DNA of 52,381 nt, taken from assembly GCA_030609365.1 (NCBI GenBank), contig JAUWCJ010000006.1:1-52381 (forward strand), in the 5' to 3' direction. Each line of letters starts with the position of its first letter. The first letter of the stretch is position 1. Position numbers and translations under genes: made by a program. The notes under the pieces were generated by a model. The model worked only from the letters and a program-made list of their open reading frames with translations, was not told where the DNA came from and searched no databases. Below, piece after piece: positions 25,927-33,626 of the stretch. Origin of the DNA: Candidatus Eiseniibacteriota bacterium (GTDB lineage Bacteria > Joyebacterota > Joyebacteria > Joyebacterales > Joyebacteraceae).

Positions 25927-26643
25927 GTGAAGCATGTGATAAAGGGGTTCGACCAGATGTCCCTCGTGGATTGGGACGGCATGGTCGCCTCGACACTCTA
26001 CACCTCTGGCTGCAATTTCCGTTGTCCGTACTGTCACAACTCCGGCCTGGTTCTGTTCCCGGATCAGTACGAGTCGATACCCATCGATGAGATTCTTGAT
26101 TATGTGAAGGAGCACAACGATTTCATCGACGGCGTCGTCATCACCGGCGGCGAGCCCTGCATCCACAAGAACATCGGGGGCTTCATCAAGCAGCTGCGAG
26201 AGGTAGGGGTGGGGGTGAAGCTCGACACGAACGGTTCCTTCCCGGATCTGCTCGAGTCGCTGATAGACAAGGAACTGCTCGACTACGTGGCGATGGACGT
26301 CAAGGCGCCTCTGGACTTCGATTCGTATTCGAAGAGCGCCGGCATCACCGACCGTCGCACGTTCGAGAAGGTGCGCGACAGCATCGACCTCCTGATGGAG
26401 GGGAGAATCGACTACGAGTTTCGGATGACCGTCGTGCCCGCACTGCATCGCGCGAGCGATCTTCAGCGCGTTGCGGAGCAGATCAAGGGCGCGAGACGTT
26501 TCGTTCTTCAGAACTACGTACCGCGCGACACGCTTGACCCCGCTTTCCTCAGTGAGACTCCATACGATGCGGAGCGTCTCGAGGAATTCAAGAAGATGAT
26601 GGCGCCGATGTTTGACGAGTGCATGATTCGTGGGGAGGCCTAG
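25927..26643 (+). CDS. NrdG2-type anaerobic RNR activating protein
   Basis: 238 aa from GTG 25927, 6 nt after GAGAGGGG; GTG 25921 is possible but touches that site. The radical SAM motif is Cys29-x3-Cys33-x2-Cys36 (CNFRCPYCHN), with GVVITGGEPCIHKNI, VKLDTNGSFPDLLES and YVAMDVKAPLDF. This is the NrdG2/PflA-like activase form that makes a glycyl radical, usually on anaerobic ribonucleotide reductase. No NrdD is in the window, so the target is inferred. Supports an anaerobic lifestyle. Confidence 0.88.
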   Translation: MKHVIKGFDQMSLVDWDGMVASTLYTSGCNFRCPYCHNSGLVLFPDQYESIPIDEILDYVKEHNDFIDGVVITGGEPCIHKNIGGFIKQLREVGVGVKLDTNGSFPDLLESLIDKELLDYVAMDVKAPLDFDSYSKSAGITDRRTFEKVRDSIDLLMEGRIDYEFRMTVVPALHRASDLQRVAEQIKGARRFVLQNYVPRDTLDPAFLSETPYDAERLEEFKKMMAPMFDECMIRGEA

Positions 26644-26684
26644 CGCGCAGGGGCGGAAGGCGGCCTTGACGCGCGCCGGCGTGC

Positions 26685-27404
26685 CTACTTCCTGCGTTTA
26701 CGAACAGAGAGTTTCCGGACGGACGAGCGGCGAGGCTTCGATAAGAGGACTCGCCGCTTGTGCATTCTCTCGTGCACCGCGCGCACGCTCGTCGCGTCGG
26801 TATTTCCTCGGTCCTCGAGGAGCTTCGCCCTTCCCAGCAGCAGCGGGACCGCATAGAGGGACGCGGCGATGAGCGGAGCGTGAATCCATCCTTCCTGAAA
26901 GACACCGCCTGTTCCCACCACGAGCCCGACGGCCGCCAGCGTCCAGTGAACGGGACGATTCGTCGACGGTGAGGCCGCGTTCATCAGAGCAAGCGCGAGC
27001 AGAAGCGTGGGCGGAAGAATCACGCCAAGCGGGGAGAAGACGAAGCTGGGCAGCTCGCCTGAATACCCCGGGTACAGCAGAGCGAAGATGCCCAGAGCAC
27101 CCATCACCGCGAGTCGGAGTCGGGGCGTGCGGACGAAAGAGAGGACGTTCTTCGGGTGCGCGATCTCGAGACACCAGAGCACGGACAGCCCCGCGGCGAA
27201 CGCCGCCATCTCGCGTGCGGACCGGTGGCTGGCGAGCGCTACCGTCGCGGTCGCGAAGGCGAGCGCGAAGTACACGGCGATCGTTCTCTCCATCGAACTG
27301 CGCCTGATCCAGAGCAGGACCGCGACGACGGCGATGGCGATGTGGTGCCCCGCTGACAGAAGAAGGAAACTCTCGGCGACGGCATGCTGTGCTTGTGCCC
27401 ACAT
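26685..27404 (-). CDS. Hypothetical integral membrane protein
   Basis: 239 aa from ATG 27404, with GGGAG and AAAGGAG upstream. About seven hydrophobic segments run from LLLSAGHHIAIAVVAVLLWI to APLIAASLYAVPLLLG. A very basic tail (SKPRRSSVRKLSVRKRRK) ends the protein and would stay cytoplasmic. I do not recognise a family. It is last in the minus-strand run after the PurM-like gene (62-nt gap), perhaps in the thiamine operon but possibly independent. Confidence 0.6.
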   Translation of the reverse strand: MWAQAQHAVAESFLLLSAGHHIAIAVVAVLLWIRRSSMERTIAVYFALAFATATVALASHRSAREMAAFAAGLSVLWCLEIAHPKNVLSFVRTPRLRLAVMGALGIFALLYPGYSGELPSFVFSPLGVILPPTLLLALALMNAASPSTNRPVHWTLAAVGLVVGTGGVFQEGWIHAPLIAASLYAVPLLLGRAKLLEDRGNTDATSVRAVHERMHKRRVLLSKPRRSSVRKLSVRKRRK

Positions 27405-27466
27405 GCTCCCAGGCTCCTTTGCTTCGCGCTTGCGTTGCGGGTTTGCGGCCGGCCGGTCGCGGTCTA

Positions 27467-28525
27467 TCAGCCGCGGGCCGCCTGCTTCCCGAGGTACTCC
27501 TCGAACTTGGCCCAGAAGGGATCGATCTCCGGATGCACGAGAGGATGCCGTCCGTGCTCGTCGATGACGACGACACCGGCGTCGGGCTCGGTGAGCTTGC
27601 CCACTACGGACGCGGGTATGCCCCTCTCATCGAGGGCCGCCAGTATGTCCTCGGCCCGGTCGGGCTTCACGGTGGCCACGAGAGTTCCCTCGCTGATGCT
27701 CTTGTAGGGGTCGATGTCGAAGACCTCACAGGTCTTCATGACCGCGTCCTGTGTTACGATGCTGCACTTCTCGACCACGAGCCCTTTCCCGGACGCTTGC
27801 GCTATCTCGAACAACGCGCCCCAGATCCCGCACTCCGTGGCGTCGTGCATGGCGGTCACGCCGCCGACACTCGCGCAGATGGCTGCGTCCTCGATGACGG
27901 ACATCTGGTAGAAGACGCTCTGAGCCTGTTTGGTCGTGGCTTCGCCGAAGCGCTCGGTGATGAACTCGGGGAACTGGACCGACATCAGTCCGGTAGTCTC
28001 GACCGCCGGTCCCTTCGTGATGATGATCATGTCTCCCACGCTGGCCTTGCGCGGGTCGATGAGATCTTCGCTCGCGCCCACACCGAAGACGGTCGCACCG
28101 CCGACCATCGGGAAGTTGCACCCCGCGTACCTGGCCGTGTGGCCGGTGACGATGGCGATTCCTAAGCGCTCTGCCTCCTCGTGCACCGTTTGCCAGATGG
28201 TGACGAGCGTCTCCTCTTCCGTCTCGGGCGGGAGGTTGAGATCGACCGCGAGGAACCGCGGTGGGATCCCGCTGACCGCGACGTCGCTGGCTACGATGTG
28301 CAGTGCGAACCACGCCGCCCGCTCCCATCCGAGCGAGGGCGCGAGGAAGAACGGGTCCGTAGACAGAACCACGGTCTGGTCGCCGATGGAGATCGCACCG
28401 AAATCGACGCCGTGGGTGGGTCCCACGACTACCGAGTCGTCGCGCGCCCCGAGGCGAGGGAATATCACCTCGTCGAAAAACTGCGGTGTTGCCTTCCCCA
28501 GTCGTGGAAGTCTCTTCTGCTGCAT
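27467..28525 (-). CDS. AIR synthase/HypE-like PurM superfamily protein
   Basis: 352 aa from ATG 28525; GGAGG lies 4 nt upstream, so a TTG at 28540 is rejected. The PurM-type N-terminal half shows DDSVVVGPTHGVDFGAI, ALHIVASDVAVSGIPPRFLA and AIVTGHTARYAGCNFPMVGG. The C-terminal half has MHDATECGIWGALFEIA and ISEGTLVATV. The closest relatives I know are archaeal/Thermotoga AIR-synthase-like proteins of unknown role. The superfamily includes PurM, HypE, SelD and ThiL. Its place after thi4-thiE-NUDIX makes a ThiL-like ATP-dependent step worth testing (inference). Confidence 0.85.
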   Translation of the reverse strand: MQQKRLPRLGKATPQFFDEVIFPRLGARDDSVVVGPTHGVDFGAISIGDQTVVLSTDPFFLAPSLGWERAAWFALHIVASDVAVSGIPPRFLAVDLNLPPETEEETLVTIWQTVHEEAERLGIAIVTGHTARYAGCNFPMVGGATVFGVGASEDLIDPRKASVGDMIIITKGPAVETTGLMSVQFPEFITERFGEATTKQAQSVFYQMSVIEDAAICASVGGVTAMHDATECGIWGALFEIAQASGKGLVVEKCSIVTQDAVMKTCEVFDIDPYKSISEGTLVATVKPDRAEDILAALDERGIPASVVGKLTEPDAGVVVIDEHGRHPLVHPEIDPFWAKFEEYLGKQAARG

Positions 28526-28614
28526 GCGTCCTCCTTGCAACCGTGTCGCCTGAACCTCGTGTCGTCGCTCTCGGGACGCGCGGTCGGCGAGCCTTCCGCG
28601 GCATTGCCCCGGGC

Positions 28615-29157
28615 TCAGCCGCGTCTGCTCTTCTCTATGTAGGTGCGGACGATCCTCCTGTGGTCCGCGAACGCTATCGGCTCCGGAAGGTCGCCCATGT
28701 CGAAGAAGACCGCCGCGGCCGCATCATCGCCCGCGGCGAGTTCTCCGCCTGTTACCCTGGCGGTGAACGCAATGCTGACGACGGGCGTCCTGGGGTCCTC
28801 GTCCGTTGCCCACGTGTCGTAGATACCGGTGATCTCCACGTCGAGTCCCGTCTCTTCTTTCACCTCTCTCGCCGCGCTCGCGTCCGGTTGTTCACCGGCC
28901 TCCAGGAAGCCCGCCGGCAGACACCACTTCCCTTTGCCGGGTTCGTACCTGCGCAGCACGAACAGGAGCTTTCCGTCCTGCTCGGCCAGTACGCACGTCA
29001 CCGCCGCCGGCGCCATGTAGAAGATGTAGGAGCAGTTCGTGCAGATCAGACGCCGGTGACTGCGGCTCTCTCGCTCCTCGAGCTCGGCCGCGCACCTCGG
29101 GCAGAATTTCAGCCCCTCGTAGTTCGCCTGCGCGTCAATGTCGTAGGTGTCGTCCAT
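28615..29157 (-). CDS. NUDIX hydrolase with zinc ribbon
   Basis: 180 aa from ATG 29157, with GGGAG 6 nt upstream; the longer frame from 29181 reads through this site. An N-terminal zinc ribbon has Cys19-x2-Cys22 and Cys39-x2-Cys42 (CPRC, CTNC). The NUDIX box is complete, from GFLEAGEQ through AAREVKEETGLDV. It would hydrolyse a nucleoside diphosphate derivative. It lies 24 nt after thiE and may be cotranscribed from the TPP riboswitch, so a thiamine-related diphosphate is one possible substrate. Confidence 0.9.
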   Translation of the reverse strand: MDDTYDIDAQANYEGLKFCPRCAAELEERESRSHRRLICTNCSYIFYMAPAAVTCVLAEQDGKLLFVLRRYEPGKGKWCLPAGFLEAGEQPDASAAREVKEETGLDVEITGIYDTWATDEDPRTPVVSIAFTARVTGGELAAGDDAAAAVFFDMGDLPEPIAFADHRRIVRTYIEKSRRG

Positions 29158-29181
29158 GTCTTCTCCCGGCGTCCCGCGCAA

Positions 29182-29835
29182 TCAGCGGGCCCGCCTCCCG
29201 AGGTGCGTCTGGAAGTCGTCGATGGCGGCGAGCGGATCGTCCGCGTGGCACACCGCTGATATCACGGCAACGTAGTGTGCACCCGCCCGGATGACGTCCG
29301 TTGACGCAGATCTCGTTATGCCTCCTATGGCCACCTTCGTCAGTTCGGGAACGCGCTCGGCCACGGACCGAAGTCCGTCCAGACCGATGGGCGCAAGTGC
29401 GTCCGGTTTCGTGTCGGTAGGGAACACGGGACCGACGCCTATGTAGTCGGCGCCGGCAATCCGCGCTGCCTCCGCGTCGTCCGGCGTGCGCGTGGAGAGC
29501 CCGACGACCGCGCCGCTTCCCATGATGTCCCGTGCGGCCCGGATGGACGCATCGCTCTGACCGAGGTGGACCCCGTCGGCGTCCACGGCCGCTGCGACGT
29601 CCGGCCTGTCGTTGACGATGAAGAGAGTGTCCGTGCCCTTCGTGACGTCTGCTATCTCACGCGCGAGTCCTACGAGTTGCTCGTACGGGAGGTGCTTCTC
29701 CCGCAGCTGCAGAACCGGCACACCGCGCTCGCACGCTCCGACGGCGAGCTCGACGTGAGAGATCACGGGGGAGGTGAGGACCAGGTACAGCCCGCCTCCG
29801 CCGAGCAGACGTTCCTTCGGACTGACTGTGCTCAC
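29182..29835 (-). CDS. thiE: Thiamine-phosphate synthase ThiE
   Basis: 217 aa from GTG 29835, with GGAGAG at 5 nt; the open frame beyond it is a shadow of thi4. The TIM-barrel motifs are all present: VLQLREKH, FIVNDRPDVAAAVDADGVHL, GLSTRTPDDAEAARIAGADY, GVGPVFPTDTK and KVAIGGIT. It joins HMP-PP (from ThiD) to thiazole phosphate (from Thi4) to give thiamine phosphate. It lies 26 nt after thi4. Confidence 0.95.
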   Translation of the reverse strand: MSTVSPKERLLGGGGLYLVLTSPVISHVELAVGACERGVPVLQLREKHLPYEQLVGLAREIADVTKGTDTLFIVNDRPDVAAAVDADGVHLGQSDASIRAARDIMGSGAVVGLSTRTPDDAEAARIAGADYIGVGPVFPTDTKPDALAPIGLDGLRSVAERVPELTKVAIGGITRSASTDVIRAGAHYVAVISAVCHADDPLAAIDDFQTHLGRRAR

Positions 29836-29861
29836 GGTCTCTCTCCGTCCCACTCTCCCGA

Positions 29862-30695
29862 TCAGCGTGCGGTCTCCTCGGTGGCTGGCTCGAGTTCTCC
29901 ACCGGTTGGGTGGGGCGCTTCTCCATCCAGGTCGCGCAGGATCAGCCGGGCGGCCTTCCTTCCCGAGAGAAGCATGCCTCCGAATATCGGGCCCATCCGG
30001 GGTGCGCCGTGAACCGCGCCAGCCGCCATGCCGGCCACGTAGAGGCCGGGGTACACCTCGCCGGTGTGCTCGACCACGGCCCGCTCTCCGCTGTCCGCGC
30101 ACATCGAGCGCTCACCCATGACACCTCCGGTCTCCGTTCGCAGGCTCACGCCCTCCTTGCGCACGGTGCCGCGCGTTACGTCCGCGTCATGCCCTGTCGC
30201 ATCCAGGACGATTCGGGCCGAGAACGAAAGGGGGTCGACGTGCAGGCCGGCCACGTCGACGGCGCTCCACAGTATGACGACTCCTGCTACCCTGCCATCG
30301 TTGAACATCACGTCCTCGACTCGGCAGCCGTTGAAGACGAGAAGTCCGTCTCGAGTTGCTCCATAAGCGAGGGCCGCGGCCGTGTGCACCGAGTCGGCGG
30401 TGTGGAAACCATCACGATAGGGCCTGTGCCTGACACCGAAGTCGTCGAGCACCTCGAGCGCCTCGTCCTGTACCACTATCTCGTTGAACATCATGCCGCC
30501 GCCCCAGATGCCGCCGCCGGTCGAGAGCTTGCTCTCGAAGAGCGCGACTCTCTTTCCCGCGCGAGCGAGGTACCCTCCGGCGACCAGCCCGGCCGGCCCC
30601 GCGCCCACGATGGCGGCGTCCAGCTCGGTCGCGTCGCTCATCTTTTCGAAGAACCTCTCGGTGATCGCGCGTGTGACCATGACGTCGCTGATCAT
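29862..30695 (-). CDS. thi4: Thiazole synthase Thi4, histidine (sulfide) type
   Basis: 277 aa from ATG 30695, with GGAGGAGG at 5 nt; the ORF extending to 30755 crosses the terminator arm. The FAD/NAD motif AAIVGAGPAGLVAGGYLA and the GGGIWGGGMMFNEIVVQ block identify Thi4. At the position where the yeast suicide enzyme has its sulfur-donor cysteine, this protein has His152 (AGLHVDP), as in the Methanocaldococcus enzyme that uses free sulfide and Fe(II). It also has DATGHDADV and MGPIFGGMLLSGRKAA. It makes the thiazole of thiamine from NAD and glycine, replacing ThiG. First gene of the TPP-riboswitch operon. Confidence 0.93.
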   Translation of the reverse strand: MISDVMVTRAITERFFEKMSDATELDAAIVGAGPAGLVAGGYLARAGKRVALFESKLSTGGGIWGGGMMFNEIVVQDEALEVLDDFGVRHRPYRDGFHTADSVHTAAALAYGATRDGLLVFNGCRVEDVMFNDGRVAGVVILWSAVDVAGLHVDPLSFSARIVLDATGHDADVTRGTVRKEGVSLRTETGGVMGERSMCADSGERAVVEHTGEVYPGLYVAGMAAGAVHGAPRMGPIFGGMLLSGRKAARLILRDLDGEAPHPTGGELEPATEETAR

Positions 30696-30708
30696 TGCAT
30701 CCTCCTCC

Positions 30709-30749
30709 AAAAGAAAGGGACCCCTCTTCTCGTTCGCATGAGGAGTCCC
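30709..30749 (-). terminator. Riboswitch-controlled intrinsic terminator
   Basis: On the minus strand GGGACTCCT (30749-30741), a 15-nt loop and AGGGGTCCC (30725-30717) form a 9-bp stem with one wobble, followed by TTTCTTTT (30716-30709). It sits between the TPP aptamer and the thi4 ribosome site. Confidence 0.85.
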
Positions 30750-30772
30750 GCGCAATCGCGCGCATCGAGGGC

Positions 30773-30848
30773 CGTTTCCCTACGCTGGTATTGCCCAGTT
30801 CAGGTTCACGGGGTATCGTTCTCAGACCCACGCGGGCCACCCCCAACG
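30773..30848 (-). promoter_or_regulatory. TPP riboswitch (THI box) aptamer
   Basis: Minus-strand sequence shows the conserved elements in order: GGGGGTGGCC, CTGAGA, ATACCCC, TGAACCTGA, AATACCAGCG and TAGGGAA. P1 is short (CGTT 30848-30845 with AACG 30776-30773) and P3 is CCC-gcgt-GGG. It senses thiamine diphosphate and should switch off thi4-thiE and perhaps the downstream NUDIX and PurM-like genes through the terminator that follows. Confidence 0.95.
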
Positions 30849-30893
30849 ACTCCTATGTTACCGACCGCGCGCGTCGTAGCCGAGAGTGAACAC

Positions 30894-30920
30894 TTGAGCG
30901 CGGTCAACACTTCATATACC
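30894..30920 (+). promoter_or_regulatory. Weak promoter candidate for beta-CASP gene
   Basis: TTGAGC (30894-30899), 15-nt spacer, TATACC (30915-30920), 56 nt before the ATG. The spacer is short. Confidence 0.3.
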
Positions 30921-30975
30921 CTACCTTAAGATCGGTCAGCCAGTCAACCGCGAGGACTGCCAGCAAGGGGAACAC

Positions 30976-32367
30976 ATGAAGCTTACTGCCTACGGTGCTG
31001 CGCGCAATGTCACGGGTTCCAAGCATCTGCTCGAGGTATCCGGGAAGCGCATTCTGCTCGATTGCGGCCTCTATCAGGGGCGCCGGGCCGAGAGCGAGCG
31101 GCGCAACAGGCGGCTTCCGTTCGACCCCGCCTCGATAGATATCGTTCTGCTCTCGCACGCTCACATCGATCACAGTGGCAGCCTGCCCACTCTGGTCAAG
31201 CAGGGTTTTCGCGGGTCCATCTACGCCACGCACGCGACCGCGGACCTGTGCGAGATACTCCTCAGAGACACGGCCTACATCCAGAGCCACGACCTGGAGT
31301 ACCTGAACAAGAGAAGAAAGAAGAGGGGACAGGCCCCGCTCAAACCCATCTACACCATGGACGACGTCGAGGAGACACTGCCGCGATTCGTCGGCGTTGA
31401 CTACGATAGCCCGATTCGAGTCGCGCGGGATCTCACGGTCACGTACCGCGACGCGGGGCACATTCTCGGTTCGGCGATCCTCGAGATAGACGCGCGCGAG
31501 TCCGGCAGGCGTACCAGGATTGTTTTCACCGGCGACCTTGGCCGGGCGGACATGCCCATCCTCAAGGATCCGTACGACGTGAGGGCGGCGGACGTTCTCA
31601 TAACAGAGAGCACGTATGGCGACCGCTCGCACAACCACGCACAACACGTCGAGGAGAACCTTGCGTCGTTCGTGTCCGACGTCGCTCGCCGCAAAGGGAA
31701 GATCATCATTCCCTCGTTCGCCGTCGGCAGGACGCAGCGCGTCGTCTACGGGCTGCACAAGCTCATTCGGGACGGACTGATCAAGGAGATGCCCATCTTT
31801 GTCGACAGTCCACTCGCCATCTCCGCGACCGAGATCTTCCGCAGGCACCCCGAGTGCTTCGACGAGGAAATGAACTTGCTCCTCCGGCGGGATGATGATC
31901 CCTTCGGCTTCTCGCGCGTTCGGTACGTCAAGAAGGCGGAGGAGTCGAAGAAGCTCAACCGCATGAGTGGACCGATGGTGATCATCTCGGCCTCCGGGAT
32001 GTGTGAGGCGGGGCGCATTCTGCACCACCTCAAGAACAACATAGGGAACCGCCGGAACGGTATCCTGATCGTCGGCTATCAGGCCAGTCATACCCTTGGC
32101 AGGCGCATCTCAGACGGGGAGAAGAGGGTCAAGATCTTCGGCAAGCTCTACGCCGTGAGGGCTCGAGTCAGGGTGTTCGACGAGTTCAGCGCGCACGCCG
32201 ACAGCGGTGATCTTCTGGCCTTCGCGGAGGGGATTCGGCGACCTCCCAGGGCGACGATCGTGGTCCACGGCAACGAAGAGCAGTCGCTGGCCTTAGGGCG
32301 ACGTCTGACCGAGCGGGGTTTTCCGAGGGTAACCGTTCCCTTCGACGGTGAGACCATCAAGCTGTGA
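30976..32367 (+). CDS. Metallo-beta-lactamase/beta-CASP RNase
   Basis: 463 aa from ATG 30976 after AAGGGGAA. The metal motif is SHAHIDHSG (His61, His63, Asp65, His66), with His162 in DAGHILGSA and FTGDLGR further on. The beta-CASP part has PSFAVGRTQRVVYGL, ISASGMCEAGRILHHLKNN, FSAHAD and VVHGNEEQ. This is the Ysh1/CPSF73-like bacterial family, expected to be a zinc-dependent endo/exoribonuclease. It is divergent from the thi operon and stands alone. Confidence 0.93.
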   Translation: MKLTAYGAARNVTGSKHLLEVSGKRILLDCGLYQGRRAESERRNRRLPFDPASIDIVLLSHAHIDHSGSLPTLVKQGFRGSIYATHATADLCEILLRDTAYIQSHDLEYLNKRRKKRGQAPLKPIYTMDDVEETLPRFVGVDYDSPIRVARDLTVTYRDAGHILGSAILEIDARESGRRTRIVFTGDLGRADMPILKDPYDVRAADVLITESTYGDRSHNHAQHVEENLASFVSDVARRKGKIIIPSFAVGRTQRVVYGLHKLIRDGLIKEMPIFVDSPLAISATEIFRRHPECFDEEMNLLLRRDDDPFGFSRVRYVKKAEESKKLNRMSGPMVIISASGMCEAGRILHHLKNNIGNRRNGILIVGYQASHTLGRRISDGEKRVKIFGKLYAVRARVRVFDEFSAHADSGDLLAFAEGIRRPPRATIVVHGNEEQSLALGRRLTERGFPRVTVPFDGETIKL

Positions 32368-33018
32368 AGCTTCGCTTTTTCGAGGACGATTCCGGGGCAT
32401 CGCGCGGCACGGTTGCCCTCTTCTCGTTCAGCACGCGCGCGTGCAGGCGCGCGAGTCTGAAGTATCGCCGGCCCGACAGTGCGCGGCCCGCTTGTTCTCC
32501 TTCCCTCGAGTGCACGCAATGCACAGACATCGCCGGCGACGTGCGAGTCGCGTCTAGCGCCTCTCTGCTTGGCGATAACGCGAACGCACCTCGCGCTGTT
32601 GACAGTGTCAGGCGCGCAACAACGCGTTCACGCGCACGAGTTTCATCGGACGCGATACGATGTTGAGCGTGACGACTCATGAGTACAACAACTGACGAAC
32701 GTGTTGTCGCGCACTCCATTCGTTGCACAGCGACATCGACTCGTCGAGTTGCGCGCGAGTACCGAGTTGCACTTTTCGCTTGACACAAACGTAGTCTGCT
32801 TCTACATATGGCGTCGATGGGTGTGTTGCGCACGCGGGCAGTCCCTTCTCGACTCAAGTGTTGCGTTGCTCACCGTTGCGGCGACCCAGGTCGCCGACCG
32901 TGACCGGACGAAGGCATCGCGATCGCGCAGGCGGACGCGTGGATGTCCGGTAGAGGAAGCCGAGTCGGCCAACTCCCCTCGCGAATGGGCGCGGGTGGGG
33001 CAAAGGAGGTGACGGCTG
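32368..33018. other. 651-nt non-coding stretch of odd composition
   Basis: No convincing gene is seen: ORFs on both strands (for example 32364-32666 plus, 32357-32857 minus) are Arg/Ser/Ala-rich and match nothing I know. The sequence is full of alternating CGCG/GCGC blocks and repeated GTTGCGC and CGCGCGAG words, unlike the flanking genes. It ends with a consensus-like promoter and the leader of the histone-like gene. Part of it could be an RNA gene or decayed DNA. Confidence 0.6.
32780..32808 (+). promoter_or_regulatory. Promoter for lysine-rich protein gene
   Basis: Perfect -35 TTGACA (32780-32785), 17-nt spacer, TACATA (32803-32808). It implies a leader of ~200 nt before ATG 33019. Confidence 0.65.
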
Positions 33019-33399
33019 ATGGCAGTAAAGAAGAAGCCCGCCAAGAAGAAGGCGGCGAAGAAGAAGGTCGTGAAGAAGAAGGTCGCGAAGAAGAAGAAGC
33101 CGGTGAAGAGGAAGGTCGTGAAGAAGAAGGTCGCGAAGAAGAAGGTCGCGAAGAAGAAGCCGGCGAAGAAGAAGGTCGCGAAGAAGAAGCCGGCGAAGAA
33201 GAAGGTCGCGAAGAAGAAGACGGCCAAGAGGAAGCCGGCGAAGAGGAAGGTCGCGAAGAAGAAGACGGCCAAGAGGAAGCCGGCGAAGAAGAAGGTCGTG
33301 AAGAAGAAGACGGCCAAGAGGAAGCCGGCGAAGAGGAAGGTCGTGAAGAAGAAGACGGCCAAGAGGAAGCCGGCGAAGAGGAAGACCAAGAAGAAGTAG
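33019..33399 (+). CDS. Lysine-rich histone H1-like DNA-binding protein
   Basis: 126 aa from ATG 33019. Its Shine-Dalgarno AAGGAGGTGA (33003-33012) is the best in the window, predicting high expression. The protein is almost only Lys, Ala, Pro, Val, Arg and Thr in short repeats of the kind KKPAKKKVA and KKTAKRKPAKR, like the C-terminal tail of eukaryotic H1 and bacterial Hc1/AlgP-type proteins. It would be disordered and bind nucleic acid by charge. The repeats vary in K to R swaps, and copy number may be unstable. The long Phe-rich frame on the opposite strand is an artefact of AAG repeats. Confidence 0.85.
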   Translation: MAVKKKPAKKKAAKKKVVKKKVAKKKKPVKRKVVKKKVAKKKVAKKKPAKKKVAKKKPAKKKVAKKKTAKRKPAKRKVAKKKTAKRKPAKKKVVKKKTAKRKPAKRKVVKKKTAKRKPAKRKTKKK

Positions 33400-33422
33400 C
33401 TGATGGTCTCCTATAGCAGAAC

Positions 33423-33456
33423 GAAGAAGCGGAGCGAGTGATCGCTCCGCTTCTTC
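33423..33456. terminator. Strong bidirectional hairpin
   Basis: A perfect 15-bp stem (33423-33437 with 33442-33456) with a GTGA (GNRA) loop lies between the histone-like gene and the 3' end of tRNA-Glu on the other strand. There is little T after either arm. Confidence 0.75.
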
Positions 33457-33460
33457 CATG

Positions 33461-33535
33461 TGGTAGCGCCAACGGGAATCGAACCCGTGTTACCGGCTTG
33501 AGAGGCCGGCGTCCTAGCCGCTAGACGATGGCGCC
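33461..33535 (-). tRNA. tRNA-Glu (CUC)
   Basis: 75 nt including an encoded CCA. Acceptor GGCGCCA pairs with TGGCGCT; the anticodon stem CCGGC/GCCGG closes loop CTCTCAA, anticodon CTC (reads GAG). The T arm has GGTTCGATTCC. It follows tRNA-Gln and gltX on the same strand. Confidence 0.96.
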
Positions 33536-33545
33536 TTCACTTTCC

Positions 33546-33619
33546 TGGTTGGGGAGGGAGGATTCGAACCCCCGCCGGCGGAGCCAGAGTCCGCTGTCCT
33601 GCCACTAGACGACTCCCCA
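33546..33619 (-). tRNA. tRNA-Gln (CUG)
   Basis: 74 nt including encoded CCA. Acceptor TGGGGAG pairs with CTCCCCA; the anticodon stem GCGGA/TCCGC closes loop CTCTGGC, anticodon CTG (reads CAG). The T arm has GGTTCGAATCC. Its 5' end is 7 nt after the gltX stop, so it is probably cut from the gltX transcript. Confidence 0.95.
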
Positions 33620-33626
33620 GATGAAG

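Noticed and set aside
29836-30102. N-terminal extension of ThiE
   Set aside because: It overlaps the end of thi4 in another frame and is Arg/Gly-rich; GTG 29835 has a proper ribosome site.
32364-32666. Plus ORF starting GTG 32364 after the beta-CASP gene
   Set aside because: Overlaps the stop, but has no ribosome site of its own, low-complexity Arg/Ser text and no recognisable domain.
32802-33472. Long minus-strand frames rich in Phe, Leu-Arg or Ser-Pro repeats
   Set aside because: They are the complement of AAG/GCC lysine repeats in the H1-like gene; the plus strand has the ribosome site and promoter.
33461-33619. Integration site at the tRNA genes
   Set aside because: No integrase, no partial tRNA duplication and no foreign genes flank the tRNAs.
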